From an uncultured Bacteroides sp. (GTDB lineage: Bacteria > Bacteroidota > Bacteroidia > Chitinophagales > Chitinophagaceae), in the NCBI GenBank assembly GCA_902168085.1, contig CABHOP010000022.1, positions 62,001-126,000 of the forward strand: 64,000 nucleotides of DNA, in the 5' to 3' direction. Positions 19,550 to 28,822 of the stretch are shown here, one piece after another. Within the stretch, counting starts at the first letter, position 1, and each line of letters opens with the position of its first letter. The notes beneath the pieces were generated by a model. That model was not told the DNA's origin and did not search any database. It saw only the letters and a program-made list of their open reading frames with translations. The position numbers and the translations under genes are program-made.

Positions 19550-21124
19550 ATGCTTACATCTTCCCTAAAAAGTAAAGTATCATCTCTGTGGGATAAATTC
19601 TGGAGTGGCGGTATATCCAACCCCCTCAATGCCATAGAGCAGATAACCTACCTGCTGTTTATGAAACAGCTGGATGAGAACGATAAAACAAAAGAAAAGA
19701 ATGCTGCTTTTCTGGAAGAGCGCTTTGAATCTGTTTTTGACGGAACGTTTCTGCCACCGGGTGCTAAAGAAGGCAGCGAGCTGGATAAGCAAACACTACG
19801 CTGGAGCTATTTTAAACGTATGCCTGCAGAGGAAATGCTGGTATTTGTGCAGTCTTCGGTATTCCCGTTCATCCGCCAGCTGGATGGTGATGAAAACTCT
19901 TTCTTTACCAAACACATGGCCAATGCGGTATTTCTGATACCTAAGCCCAGCCTGCTAACAGAAGCCATAAAAACTATAGATGAGATATATGACGAGCTGA
20001 AGACCGAAAACAGGTTTATAGATGCGCAGGGTGATTTTTATGAATACCTCCTCAGCCAGCTGAGTCAGGCGGGTAAAAACGGACAGTTCCGCACGCCTAC
20101 GCATATTATAGAAATGATAACCGAGCTGGTGCAACCCAAGCTGGGCGATAAGATAGCAGACCCGGCCTGTGGCTCAGCAGGCTTTCTGCTGGCAGCATAC
20201 AAATACCTGATTACAGAATTTACCAGCCCGCAGTACCGGGGAAAAGACGAGAATGGTTTTATACGCGGTACGGTAGCCGATAGGCTGGTGAGCGAAGATG
20301 CTAAGAAGATACTGAACGAACAGTCTTTTTACGGCTTTGATATAGACCCTACCATGATACGCATAGGGCTGATGAACCTGATGATGCACGGCATAGCCAA
20401 GCCGAGGATAGACTATATGGATACCCTGAGCAAAAGCTATAATGAAGAGAATGTGTATGACATTGTAATGGCCAACCCGCCTTTTACCGGCAGTGTAGAC
20501 AAGGGCGACCTGAACCCCAACTTCAGCATCAGCACTACCAAGAGCGAGCTGCTGTTTGTAGAGCGCATATACGGCATGCTGCGGATAGGTGGCACGGCTG
20601 GGGTGGTAGTGCCGCAGGGTGTACTGTTTGGCAGTGCAAAGGCTTTTGCCGAACTAAGAAAGATATTGATAGATAAGTGCGAACTGAAGGCGGTGATAAA
20701 TATGCCGAGTGGTGTGTTTAAACCCTATGCAGGTGTAGCAACTGCCATACTGGTATTTACCAAAGGGGGCGAAACTACCAATGTATGGTACTACGATATG
20801 GAAAGCGACGGACGCAGCCTGGATGATAAACGCAACGAGCTGCGCCTGCCCGATGGAGAACGCGACTACGGAGACCTGCACAAAATAATAGCAGCCTACC
20901 ATAGCCGCGATGTGATAAACGAAACAGACCGCAAAGCCAAACACTTTTTTGTGCCTAGGGCAGAAATAGCTAATAATGATTATGACCTGAGCATAAACAA
21001 GTATAAAGAAGAAGTGTATGAAGAGGTGGTTTATGAAAGTCCTAAAGTTATCATGCAAAGGCTAAAAGAAATTGAAGGACACATTAATACTGGAATATTT
21101 GAACTTGATGAAATAGTAAAATGA
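19550..21124 (+). CDS. hsdM: Type I restriction enzyme, M subunit (N6-adenine methyltransferase)
   Basis: The methyltransferase subunit, which methylates adenine at the site chosen by HsdS. It has an N-terminal helical domain (SSLWDKFWSGGISNPLNAIEQITYLLFMKQL), SAM motif I ADPACGSAGFLLAA near 203-216, and catalytic motif IV DIVMANPPFTGS near residue 310. The length of 524 residues is normal. Its TGA overlaps the ATG of hsdS (ATGA). Codon use here is noticeably more GC-rich than in hsdS or the ATPase, which suggests a conserved core with exchanged neighbours. Confidence 0.96.
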   Translation: MLTSSLKSKVSSLWDKFWSGGISNPLNAIEQITYLLFMKQLDENDKTKEKNAAFLEERFESVFDGTFLPPGAKEGSELDKQTLRWSYFKRMPAEEMLVFVQSSVFPFIRQLDGDENSFFTKHMANAVFLIPKPSLLTEAIKTIDEIYDELKTENRFIDAQGDFYEYLLSQLSQAGKNGQFRTPTHIIEMITELVQPKLGDKIADPACGSAGFLLAAYKYLITEFTSPQYRGKDENGFIRGTVADRLVSEDAKKILNEQSFYGFDIDPTMIRIGLMNLMMHGIAKPRIDYMDTLSKSYNEENVYDIVMANPPFTGSVDKGDLNPNFSISTTKSELLFVERIYGMLRIGGTAGVVVPQGVLFGSAKAFAELRKILIDKCELKAVINMPSGVFKPYAGVATAILVFTKGGETTNVWYYDMESDGRSLDDKRNELRLPDGERDYGDLHKIIAAYHSRDVINETDRKAKHFFVPRAEIANNDYDLSINKYKEEVYEEVVYESPKVIMQRLKEIEGHINTGIFELDEIVK

Positions 21125-22902
21125 GGTTAGAAAGATTAGATAAAATTGCTGAAATAATTGCTGGACAATCTCCTCCATCAGAAACCTATAATAAAGAAGG
21201 TATAGGACTGCCATTTTTTCAAGGTAAAGCTGATTATGGTGAAATGTATCCCAAGGTTAGGTATTGGTGTAGCATACCAACAAAACTTTCGTATCCTCAT
21301 GATATATTAATATCTGTTAGGGCGCCAGTAGGGCCGGTTAATATTAATAATGTTAAAGCATGTATTGGGCGAGGTTTAAGTGCAATACGTCCTATGTCTG
21401 AGAATCAGACTTTGTATATATATTACTATTTAAAAGCAATCGAAAGCGACATTGCACGACTTGGCGTTGGTTCAACTTTTACTGCTATTACACAAAAAGA
21501 TTTGTCAGGAATAAAGATACCAATACCTGAAGATGTTAATGACCAAAAACGCATATCCACAATACTTAGCAAAGCTGAAAAGCTGATAGCACAACGCAAG
21601 GAAACCATAAAGCTGCTGGATGAGTTTTTGAAATCTGTGTTTCTGGATATGTTTGGCGACCCTGTGAGAAATGAGAAGGGATGGGAGAAATATAATGGAG
21701 AGCAATATAGTTTAAAAATATCAGTTGGTGTTGTTATCAAACCAGCTTCATATTATGTAGATAAAGGGGTTATTGCCTTAAGGTCATTGAACATAAAGCC
21801 GAATAAAATTCTTTTGAACGATATCGTATATTTTTCGGAAGAGGCTCATTTAAATGTATTATCCAAGTCAAGATTAAAAGAAGGAGATGTTGTAATTGTT
21901 AGAACAGGAGCAACCGGCACTGCTGCAGTAGTAACTAAAGAACTAAATGATGTTAACTGTATTGACTTAATAATTGTAAGGCCAGATATAACAATAGTTA
22001 ATCCATTATACTTATCATGGTTCTTTAATTCCGATAGGGGTAAGCAAATTGTGTTTTCTAAGGAAGTTGGTGGAATACAAAAGCATTTTAACATTGGCGA
22101 AATAAAGAAGTTAGCAATACCAATTCCCTATATCGGATTGCAAAACAAATTCGCTTCAATTGTAGAAAAAGCAGAAATTCTTAAACAACAGTACAATTCC
22201 AGCCTGCAAGAGTTGAAGAATCTGTATGGCTCGCTCAGCCAGCGTGCATTCAAGGGCGAGCTAGACCTGAGTAAAGTACCCATAGAAGAAGAGCCCAACA
22301 ATTTCTCTGGCCCCGCCCCCGAAGAAGATAAAAGATACGGAAACCCTTTTGAGGATATGGAATTGCCGAAAGAGGGATTGATTGGCAGGGATGAAATAGA
22401 AAAATTGTTAGGACGAGGGCAGGAGGAAATACAAGAATCTGTCAAAGGGAGTTTGGCACCGATTGAAAAAGTTGAAAAGTCCGACCAGAAATATGATGTC
22501 TTACCTGAAAAAACATATTCTTATGTTCCGAACAATGATTGGGATATATATAATGATTTAGAGCTTGCCAATATTGTAAAAACAAAATTTAGTGGACTAG
22601 AATTTAACGCTGAGATGTTAATTGATTATTTGACTAATCATCAAAGACTGAGCATTAACTATTTTAATTCAGAGGAACTTAAGAATGAGAAATTAACTAA
22701 AAGTAAGCGAGATTTTAAAAGTTGGTTATTTGATTGTATTAGTAATAAAAATGCAGAACTGAAACTTGAACAGTTTTATCATGACGAATACAGGTCAGAA
22801 AAGCAGTTGTTACTTCCATCGGATTATGAGGAAAAAAGAAGCCAGCAGAAGCAAAATGATGGAAGTGAGTTTTCAGGAATTTATTTTAGAATAGTACCAT
22901 GA
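21121..22902 (+). CDS. hsdS: Type I restriction enzyme, S subunit with long C-terminal extension
   Basis: The DNA-specificity subunit. Target-recognition domain 1 covers about residues 1-145, the central conserved helix region about 147-185 (ISTILSKAEKLIAQRKETIKLLDEFL), and recognition domain 2 about 190-340. A second conserved helix ends near 387 (SSLQELKNLYGSLSQRAFKGELDLSKV). Typical HsdS proteins end around here. This one goes on for about 206 more residues, with an acidic proline-rich linker and then a charged globular region ending in SGIYFRIVP. I do not recognise the extension. Start and stop are both coupled by ATGA overlaps, to hsdM and to the ATPase gene. Confidence 0.92.
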   Translation: MRLERLDKIAEIIAGQSPPSETYNKEGIGLPFFQGKADYGEMYPKVRYWCSIPTKLSYPHDILISVRAPVGPVNINNVKACIGRGLSAIRPMSENQTLYIYYYLKAIESDIARLGVGSTFTAITQKDLSGIKIPIPEDVNDQKRISTILSKAEKLIAQRKETIKLLDEFLKSVFLDMFGDPVRNEKGWEKYNGEQYSLKISVGVVIKPASYYVDKGVIALRSLNIKPNKILLNDIVYFSEEAHLNVLSKSRLKEGDVVIVRTGATGTAAVVTKELNDVNCIDLIIVRPDITIVNPLYLSWFFNSDRGKQIVFSKEVGGIQKHFNIGEIKKLAIPIPYIGLQNKFASIVEKAEILKQQYNSSLQELKNLYGSLSQRAFKGELDLSKVPIEEEPNNFSGPAPEEDKRYGNPFEDMELPKEGLIGRDEIEKLLGRGQEEIQESVKGSLAPIEKVEKSDQKYDVLPEKTYSYVPNNDWDIYNDLELANIVKTKFSGLEFNAEMLIDYLTNHQRLSINYFNSEELKNEKLTKSKRDFKSWLFDCISNKNAELKLEQFYHDEYRSEKQLLLPSDYEEKRSQQKQNDGSEFSGIYFRIVP

Positions 22903-24539
22903 AACTATTATCACTAAAAGTATTAGGGAATGATTTCAGAAGCATCAATGCTGGTAAGAAGTATGAATTTGATTTTGGAGAAGTAGCAGATAGGTTGTCG
23001 CCAAAATGTTTTGTGGGTTTAAATGGTAGTGGTAAGTCGAATCTTTTGGAGTTATTAGCCGAGTTGTTCTTCTACTTAGATGGGATGCATCTTAAATTTA
23101 AAAGTAAAGCCTTTGATGCTAAAGCACAATTTGGATTCGAAATTGAATATCTGCTTCCATTTACATATAATATTCCTGGAATAAAATTTGACGGAAAATT
23201 CTCGTTTGGTGATAAATATGTGCAGGTAAGAGTAGCCAAGCCTGTAGGGGAGGCGCCTTGCTATCATGTTAAACCATACGGGCGAAGTAGGTATATTAAG
23301 GTAGATGAGAATACACAATTGTTATTGCCTAAAAGGGTAATCGCATATACTTCAGGGGGGAATGAGCTGCTTAGTAATGCATTTTATAAAATGCGTTATC
23401 ATTATTTCAACGAGTACGAAAAAATGAAAGATGACGGAGTAGAATATGCGCTGGATGATAGTAGAATGTACTTTCTGGATAATAACACCAATGCATTTAT
23501 CAGCATTGCCAATCTCTTGTTAGGCGAAGATGATAAACTTGGACATATTGAAAAACTCTCAGGTTTACGTGATTTGCGTTCATTTAGAATCACCATCAGA
23601 TATAGAAATTATGCAAGAAATGAAGTGAAGTTCCCGAAAAGATCCCTAATCCCTATAGACAGACTAAAGCAATGTGCTACATCTTGGTATTTAAAAGGTG
23701 AGGGTATAAACCGAGTACTAACGATGGATTATTGGGTTGATAATGCAACAAAAGAAGCATTTAAAAATACATTTACTACACCATTTGAATTGTTTAAAGC
23801 ATTCTACGAATTAGATATGCTTAACGTGAATATGGTTCCTGTTGCTACCCGTGAATTAGCATTAAATCCGCCAAAGTGGTTGAATTTATCAGATGAAATA
23901 CCATCTTCTGATCCATCAAAACGTGTTTTTCGAATAGATAAGATTAATGTGCTAAAGAAAAATTCCAGAAAAGAACTTAAGTATAAAAGTTTGTCAGATG
24001 GAGAGCACCAATTTTTGCAGGTAGTAGGAGCAGTTATGATGATGGAAGAAGATAATAATGTTTTCTTATTGGACGAACCTGAAACTCATTATAATCCTCT
24101 CTGGCGTTCTCGATTGATTAGTACATTAAATAAAGTAAGTGTGAAAAATTTTGATGAGGTAGGTAAAGGGATACGAAGTCAGGAGATAATTATAACTACG
24201 CATTCACCATTTTTGTTGTCAGACTGTAATAGGAGTGATGTTTATATAGCAACTCGAAATAGAGGTAAGCTTACAATAGAACACCCTAACTTTGAAACGT
24301 TTGGAGCATCAGTTGGTCAGTTGATGGATTGTTTGTTTATGGAAGAACCTCAAAGTATTGCACAAATGGCCAAAGACGAGCTTGATAGAATACGAAAGGG
24401 CATTGCTAAGGCAAAAACAGTCAAAGCGCTTGAGAATGCTGTGAATAGTTTATCTAATCTCGGAAACTCATTGGAAAAGTTAGACGTGATGTATTTGTTG
24501 AGGACAAAAGATGTAAAACTCAGAAAAAACAATGTCTAA
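22899..24539 (+). CDS. Restriction-operon-associated AAA/ABC-type ATPase
   Basis: A 546-residue ABC-class ATPase of the SMC/RecF/OLD-like kind. Walker A GLNGSGKSN lies at about 38-46, the signature SLSDGEHQF near 365, Walker B VFLLDEPETHYNP near 388, and the H-loop TTHSPFLLSD near 432. There is no TOPRIM domain, so nuclease activity would have to come from a partner. NCBI has a class named restriction-system-associated AAA family ATPase, which fits the location. It overlaps hsdS by ATGA and is followed after 16 bases by an HNH gene. The ATPase-HNH pairing resembles Septu (PtuA/PtuB) in logic, though sequence kinship was not tested. Confidence 0.88.
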   Translation: MKLLSLKVLGNDFRSINAGKKYEFDFGEVADRLSPKCFVGLNGSGKSNLLELLAELFFYLDGMHLKFKSKAFDAKAQFGFEIEYLLPFTYNIPGIKFDGKFSFGDKYVQVRVAKPVGEAPCYHVKPYGRSRYIKVDENTQLLLPKRVIAYTSGGNELLSNAFYKMRYHYFNEYEKMKDDGVEYALDDSRMYFLDNNTNAFISIANLLLGEDDKLGHIEKLSGLRDLRSFRITIRYRNYARNEVKFPKRSLIPIDRLKQCATSWYLKGEGINRVLTMDYWVDNATKEAFKNTFTTPFELFKAFYELDMLNVNMVPVATRELALNPPKWLNLSDEIPSSDPSKRVFRIDKINVLKKNSRKELKYKSLSDGEHQFLQVVGAVMMMEEDNNVFLLDEPETHYNPLWRSRLISTLNKVSVKNFDEVGKGIRSQEIIITTHSPFLLSDCNRSDVYIATRNRGKLTIEHPNFETFGASVGQLMDCLFMEEPQSIAQMAKDELDRIRKGIAKAKTVKALENAVNSLSNLGNSLEKLDVMYLLRTKDVKLRKNNV

Positions 24540-24555
24540 CTAAAAGAGGTAGGCT

Positions 24556-25624
24556 ATGATAAAACCGTATGTTTACATCACGCATTCCATTCAGGGGTTT
24601 CATGAAGATATCATGGCATTTATGCTCAATGTTCTGCGTACTAATGTAGCAGCATATGATAGGCAAACTTTACCCGGAAAACTAAAAGATAATATTCAAA
24701 AGAAAAGGAACGAAATTTGAAAAATATCTTAGTGAAATAGTAGTCGAATTCAATAAACTAAGTATTGAACAAAGGAGTGCTTTATCGGATGTCGTCGAGA
24801 ACAATAATAGGGTTGAAGATTTATGCTCGAATAGAAAACATGCCACATTATATACATCCGTTGTACCAGCATCCCTCTCAAGTTTTTTGAACAACTTTTA
24901 TTGTTTTTTGTGGGATGAGGCATATGACTATGATGGCGTTGTTGAGCAATATGGTACATTGAAAGACCATCATGAAAAATTTAAAGCAGGGCAAAAAATA
25001 AAAATATGTCCAATGTGTGGCATATCCCGATTAAAACCGTCTGGATTAAAGGCTCGAGATGCATATGATCATTACTTAGCTAAATCGCTATACCCTTTTA
25101 ATCCCATCAATACGTATAATCTTGTGCCTACTTGTCATGAATGCAATAGTGATTTTAAGGGAGCAGACGATATTTTATTAAAAGCTGATGGTACAAGAAG
25201 TGCAGCTTTTTATCCATATTCCACCGAAACGTATAATCTCGTTTTACGTTATGAAATACGACATAGGTCAAATAAAGCATTGTTTATTCATAATAAAGAC
25301 TGGAAGCCAAAAATTCTTTGCAATGAAAATGACGATGAAAGAGTTCGTGCTTGGACAAAGACATATGGTATTGAGCATAGGTATCATGAATATACAAATG
25401 ACTCAGAACTTGTTTGGCTCAAAGCAATAGTCAAGAACTACAAAATTGCAAAACGTCGTCTTACACCATTTGACCAATTTAAACAAGATTATATGGACCA
25501 ATACGATTCAATCCTATCAGGTCCAATGGATATATTAGAGAAAGCCTACGCTGAATACATTTTGTCTCTAGATGAGATACAAGAAACATTAGACTCTTTT
25601 TTAGATAATGGAGTGCCTGAATAA
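24556..25624 (+). pseudogene. HNH endonuclease, frameshifted near its N-terminus
   Basis: An ATG at 24556 opens MIKPYVYITHSIQGFHED and stops at 24720 after 54 residues. The +1 frame is open from 24686 and continues through IFKRKGTKFEKYLSEIVVEF to the HNH domain. The domain has CPMCG, then DHYLAKSLYPFNP and NLVPTCHECNSDFKG, which gives a zinc-type CxxC...CxxC HNH fold. I read this as one gene of about 355 codons with a one-base insertion between 24670 and 24690 (an A-run is there). The track ORF at 24887 uses a TTG inside it. If the shift is real, the nuclease partner of the ATPase may be inactive or may restart internally. Confidence 0.75.
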
Positions 25625-25661
25625 CCAAATTCGTCCCAAATTGGTCCGAAATATAAAAGTA

Positions 25662-25694
25662 AAAACCTCAGAACCCTTGCGGGACTGAGGTTTT
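25662..25694. terminator. Bidirectional hairpin terminator
   Basis: AAAACCTCAG pairs with CTGAGGTTTT around a 13-base loop (25672-25684). T-runs on both strands allow it to end the defence operon on the plus strand and the tRNA transcript on the minus strand. Confidence 0.85.
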
Positions 25695-25709
25695 GTTGTG
25701 TGGTTTTAG

Positions 25710-25793
25710 TGCCCAGAACAGGAATCGAACCTGCACTCCATTGCTGAAACCAGATTTTGAGTCTAGCGCGTCTACCAATTCCGCCATCTGGGC
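25710..25793 (-). tRNA. tRNA-Leu (anticodon CAA)
   Basis: An 84-base class II tRNA on the minus strand. The acceptor arms GCCCAGA and TCTGGGC pair fully. The D-loop contains AATTGGTAGACGC, the anticodon stem CTAGA/TCTGG holds the loop CTCAAAA, and the T-arm includes GGTTCGATTCC. A long variable arm is present, as expected for leucine. CCA is not encoded (the next bases are CTA). No duplicated tRNA 3' end was found on the far side of the defence operon, so integration here is not shown. Confidence 0.95.
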
Positions 25794-25802
25794 GTTTTGT
25801 CA

Positions 25803-26333
25803 TCAATGGGTTGCAAATGTATTTATTCTTTGCTGAATACGCAACAAGTATTTTCGACGAAAGTAGTAGTCTTTTATCTGCAATAGCAATTCTTTAGATG
25901 TATCTCCGCCTTCAAAGCGTTGCAGCAATGGTGCTGCTGCTGCAGCCCACGCCTGTTGCTGGTTTTGCATCATTTGTATGGCCTGTTGCTGCATGCTTTC
26001 ATTTCCCGGTTCCATCTCGTATTCACTTACTGCTTCATTCAGTTCCATCATTTCCATCAGGAAGCCGGGCGGCAGGTTATACTTCTCTTCTTCCTCCAGC
26101 AGCCCGTTCAGCTTCAGTATATAAGCCATAGTAGCATCCGCATTGTTCAGCACTTTGTAAGCATCATTATTCAATGCCGCCATGCGCAGTGCAGTAGCCC
26201 TTTCTTCTGCATCTGCCATTGTATATCTGTCGGGATGATATTGGCGACTCAGTTCGTAATATTTCTTTTTTACGGCAGCTGCATCTGGCGTAAAACTCAC
26301 AGGTATATCGTATAGTTCAAAATAGTTATTCAT
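25803..26333 (-). CDS. hscB: Fe-S cluster co-chaperone HscB (J-domain protein)
   Basis: A J-domain co-chaperone that delivers the scaffold IscU to HscA. The J domain at residues 1-75 keeps the HPD motif (YHPDRY) between helices YELSRQ and ALRMAALNNDAY. The C-terminal three-helix domain (LPPGFLMEMMELNEAVSEYE onward) is the HscB oligomerisation region, which separates it from generic DnaJ proteins. The length of 176 residues is normal. It is transcribed towards the tRNA gene and divergently from the dehydrogenase. A stretch rich in Gln and Ala (QQQAWAAAAAPLL) lies in the C-terminal helices. Confidence 0.9.
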   Translation of the reverse strand: MNNYFELYDIPVSFTPDAAAVKKKYYELSRQYHPDRYTMADAEERATALRMAALNNDAYKVLNNADATMAYILKLNGLLEEEEKYNLPPGFLMEMMELNEAVSEYEMEPGNESMQQQAIQMMQNQQQAWAAAAAPLLQRFEGGDTSKELLLQIKDYYFRRKYLLRIQQRINTFATH

Positions 26334-26379
26334 GCGTCAAAAACTGGTGCGTTATATTTGCCGTGTAAAAGTACACAAC

Positions 26380-27588
26380 ATGATTCGTATTGGATTGATA
26401 AGGGAGCGCAAATCTCCTCCAGACACGCGCGTAGCGCTCACACCAGCACAGTGCGTGCATATTATGCAAAATAATCCAAACGTACACATCACCGTAGAAG
26501 CCTCGCCCAACCGCTGCATACCCGATAATGAATATACGGAAGCAGGTATCGATGTGGTACATGATATGACAGACCGCGATATACTGCTTGGCATCAAAGA
26601 GGTACCGGTAGATAATCTTATAGAAGGCAAAACGTATTTCTTCTTCTCGCATACCAAGAAAAAACAGTCGTATAATCAGAAGCTGATGTACGCACTGATA
26701 GATAAGCGCATCCGGATGATAGACTATGAATGCCTGACGCATATTGACGAGCAGCGCATCCTGGGTTTTGGCTTGTATGCAGGTATCGTAGGGGCGCATA
26801 ACGGGTTGCTTACCTATGGCCGTAAATTTGGCCAGTACGATTTGCCACCTGCCAATGTAGTGGGCAGCTTTGCTGAAATGCAGCGTATGTATGAGCAGGT
26901 AAAACTGCCCAATATCAAAATTGTGCTCACAGGTTCGGGCAAGGTAGCGGCGGGCATATTGGAAGTTATGACACAGTTTGATGTGGAATCGGTAGAGCCG
27001 GAAGATTTCCTGACGCACCAGTATGACTACCCTGTGTATACCCACCTGAAAGGTGCAGACCTTTATGCGCGTAAAGACAACAACCTTTTTTCGCGCGATG
27101 ATTTTCATGCCAATCCTACAGCATATAAATGTCTTTTCTCCAAATACATTCCGCAAACGGATATCCTCATGAATGGTATCTATTGGGATGAAGACATTGC
27201 CCGCCTGTTTGAAAAGCCGGATATACTGCGCAACGACTGGCGTGTATCTGTTATATCAGATATCACCTGCGATATAGATGGCTCTGTGCCTATCAATGTA
27301 GGCGCATCTACCATTGCCGATCCCGTTTATGGTATCGACCGTAAAACAGGTAATAAGGTAGCGCCATTCCAGAATACGATGGATGTGATAGATATAATGG
27401 CTGTAGATAACCTGCCTAATGAACTGCCACGCGATGCCTCTCAATACTTTGGTGCACACTTTGAAAAGTTTGTACTGAACGAATTGCTGAGCGGTGATAG
27501 CAATATCATCAGGCGCGCAACGATTTGTGAAGATGGCAAATTGACGCCACCTTACGAATATCTCAGCGATTATGCTTACAAGCCTTAG
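26380..27588 (+). CDS. LYS1-type saccharopine / alanine dehydrogenase-like oxidoreductase
   Basis: A 402-residue protein of the alanine dehydrogenase/PNT superfamily. The N-terminal domain starts MIRIGLIRERKSPPDTRVALTP, the family hallmark, so the ATG at 26380 was chosen over the track start, which overlaps hscB. A nucleotide-binding segment VLTGSGKVAAGILEVM lies near residue 190, and conserved ISDITCDIDGS occurs in the C-terminal half. Members of the LYS1-type group act on saccharopine or related amino acids with NAD(P). Which reaction holds here cannot be decided from sequence. It stands alone between divergent and convergent neighbours. Confidence 0.85.
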   Translation: MIRIGLIRERKSPPDTRVALTPAQCVHIMQNNPNVHITVEASPNRCIPDNEYTEAGIDVVHDMTDRDILLGIKEVPVDNLIEGKTYFFFSHTKKKQSYNQKLMYALIDKRIRMIDYECLTHIDEQRILGFGLYAGIVGAHNGLLTYGRKFGQYDLPPANVVGSFAEMQRMYEQVKLPNIKIVLTGSGKVAAGILEVMTQFDVESVEPEDFLTHQYDYPVYTHLKGADLYARKDNNLFSRDDFHANPTAYKCLFSKYIPQTDILMNGIYWDEDIARLFEKPDILRNDWRVSVISDITCDIDGSVPINVGASTIADPVYGIDRKTGNKVAPFQNTMDVIDIMAVDNLPNELPRDASQYFGAHFEKFVLNELLSGDSNIIRRATICEDGKLTPPYEYLSDYAYKP

Positions 27589-27600
27589 CCTGTAATAGTT

Positions 27601-28512
27601 TTAACACACCAATTGTTCCACAGTCGCATCAATACTTGGGTATTGGTATGTAAAGCCTGTGCTTTGCACCTTGCTGCTACTTACCGTGCAGCTCTTTAGC
27701 ACTTCTATACTCATTTCGCCCAGTGCTATCTTCAGGGCAAATGCCGGTACACGTACGGGTATCTGTATGCCTTTTTTGTGCTTGCGGATGCTTTTCATCA
27801 ATGCCGCATTGGTAACCGGTTGGGGAGATACGGCATTATATACACCGCGCATGTTTTCGTTTTCTATAGCGGCAACTATTAATCGCGACAGGTCGTCAAT
27901 ATGTATCCAGCTGATAACTTGCTTACCGCTGCCTAAGATAGGCGCTACGCCCCACTTAGTGGGCCCTTCAAATTCTTTGAATGCTCCGCTTTCCTTGCCT
28001 AATACAATGCCAAAGCGCAGTACCACCCGTCTTAAAAAATCATCTGCAAAGGCCGATGCCTGCTCCCATTGCACGCAGGTGGTTCCCAAAAAATCGTTGG
28101 CGGGCGGCATATCCTCTGTAAAGGGTTCTTGCCCCTCATCGGCCCCGTAATAGCCTATGGCCGATGCACTCACCAGCACTTTGCATTGCTGTGCATGCAG
28201 CATTACCTGGTTTACCAGGAAGTTGGTGCCTTTTACGCGGCTGTCTATTATTTCCTGCTTACGTTTTTTTGTCCACCGCTTATCGGCAATGCCGGCCCCT
28301 GCCAGGTGCACAATGCCATCAACTTCGTTCAGTGCCTTTATATCGCAGGTTTCCTTCTCAGGGTCCCAGTGGGCATATTGCAGTCCGGATGACGGTGGCC
28401 TTTTGCCCGCATTGCGGGTAAATATAATAACCCGGTACCCCATATTTACCAGTAAACCAGATACATGTGTGCCTACAAAGCCACTGCCTCCGGTAATGCC
28501 AATAGTTTTCAT
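27601..28512 (-). CDS. TIGR01777 family epimerase (YfcH/SulA-like SDR)
   Basis: An extended SDR-fold protein of 303 residues from the ATG at 28512 (MKTIGITGGSGFVGTHVSG). The glycine-rich nucleotide motif is intact; VDGIVHLAGAGIADKRWT and SASAIGYYG follow, the last standing in the active-site region. A C-terminal DUF1731-like piece (RVPAFALKIALGEMSIEVLKS) confirms the family. The substrate is unknown for most members. The track N-terminal extension of thirteen residues is unlikely, since the glycine motif must lie near the start. Confidence 0.92.
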   Translation of the reverse strand: MKTIGITGGSGFVGTHVSGLLVNMGYRVIIFTRNAGKRPPSSGLQYAHWDPEKETCDIKALNEVDGIVHLAGAGIADKRWTKKRKQEIIDSRVKGTNFLVNQVMLHAQQCKVLVSASAIGYYGADEGQEPFTEDMPPANDFLGTTCVQWEQASAFADDFLRRVVLRFGIVLGKESGAFKEFEGPTKWGVAPILGSGKQVISWIHIDDLSRLIVAAIENENMRGVYNAVSPQPVTNAALMKSIRKHKKGIQIPVRVPAFALKIALGEMSIEVLKSCTVSSSKVQSTGFTYQYPSIDATVEQLVC

Positions 28513-28627
28513 AGCTATATAACAGTTTATATCAGCAATCGTTCGATACAACTATTTCAAAAAAAACAATACCGATACGCAATAACACACACACAATACC
28601 GTTTCTATGTTGTAAAGCCGTTTTTAA

Positions 28628-28822
28628 ATGAAGAAAACTCTACTTAAACATTCTACTGAAAATACAAAAAAAGCTGCGGAGATGCAAGGCATGGAGCGAA
28701 CCAATGAGCAGCTGGCCGACCTGGCACAGGAACTGAAAGGCGCATGGCAGGAAGCCGCAACCGATTTGCTGCAACCCCGCCCTGAAACAATAGCCCGTCT
28801 TTTAGGAAAGGTATTACACTAG
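28628..28822 (+). CDS. Small hypothetical helical protein
   Basis: A 64-residue protein with a charged N-terminus and an amphipathic helix ERTNEQLADLAQELKGAWQEA, then LLQPRPETIARLLGKVL. It lies divergently from the epimerase, and its last nine bases overlap the 3' end of the metallophosphoesterase gene on the other strand. Composition and the absence of a competing frame suggest it is real. No family was recognised. Confidence 0.55.
   Translation: MKKTLLKHSTENTKKAAEMQGMERTNEQLADLAQELKGAWQEAATDLLQPRPETIARLLGKVLH

Noticed and set aside
25626-25800. Integration (att) site of the defence island at the tRNA-Leu
   Set aside because: No direct repeat of the tRNA 3' end was found near 15970-16370 and there is no integrase gene in the island.
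25546-25806. 86-aa minus ORF over the tRNA
   Set aside because: It translates the tRNA-Leu gene and its terminator. Protein-like text such as GGIGRRARL comes from the D-arm.
26326-27156. 276-aa minus ORF over the dehydrogenase
   Set aside because: A shadow frame of the LYS1-like gene. Its composition is rich in Tyr, His, Ile and Arg and has no domain.
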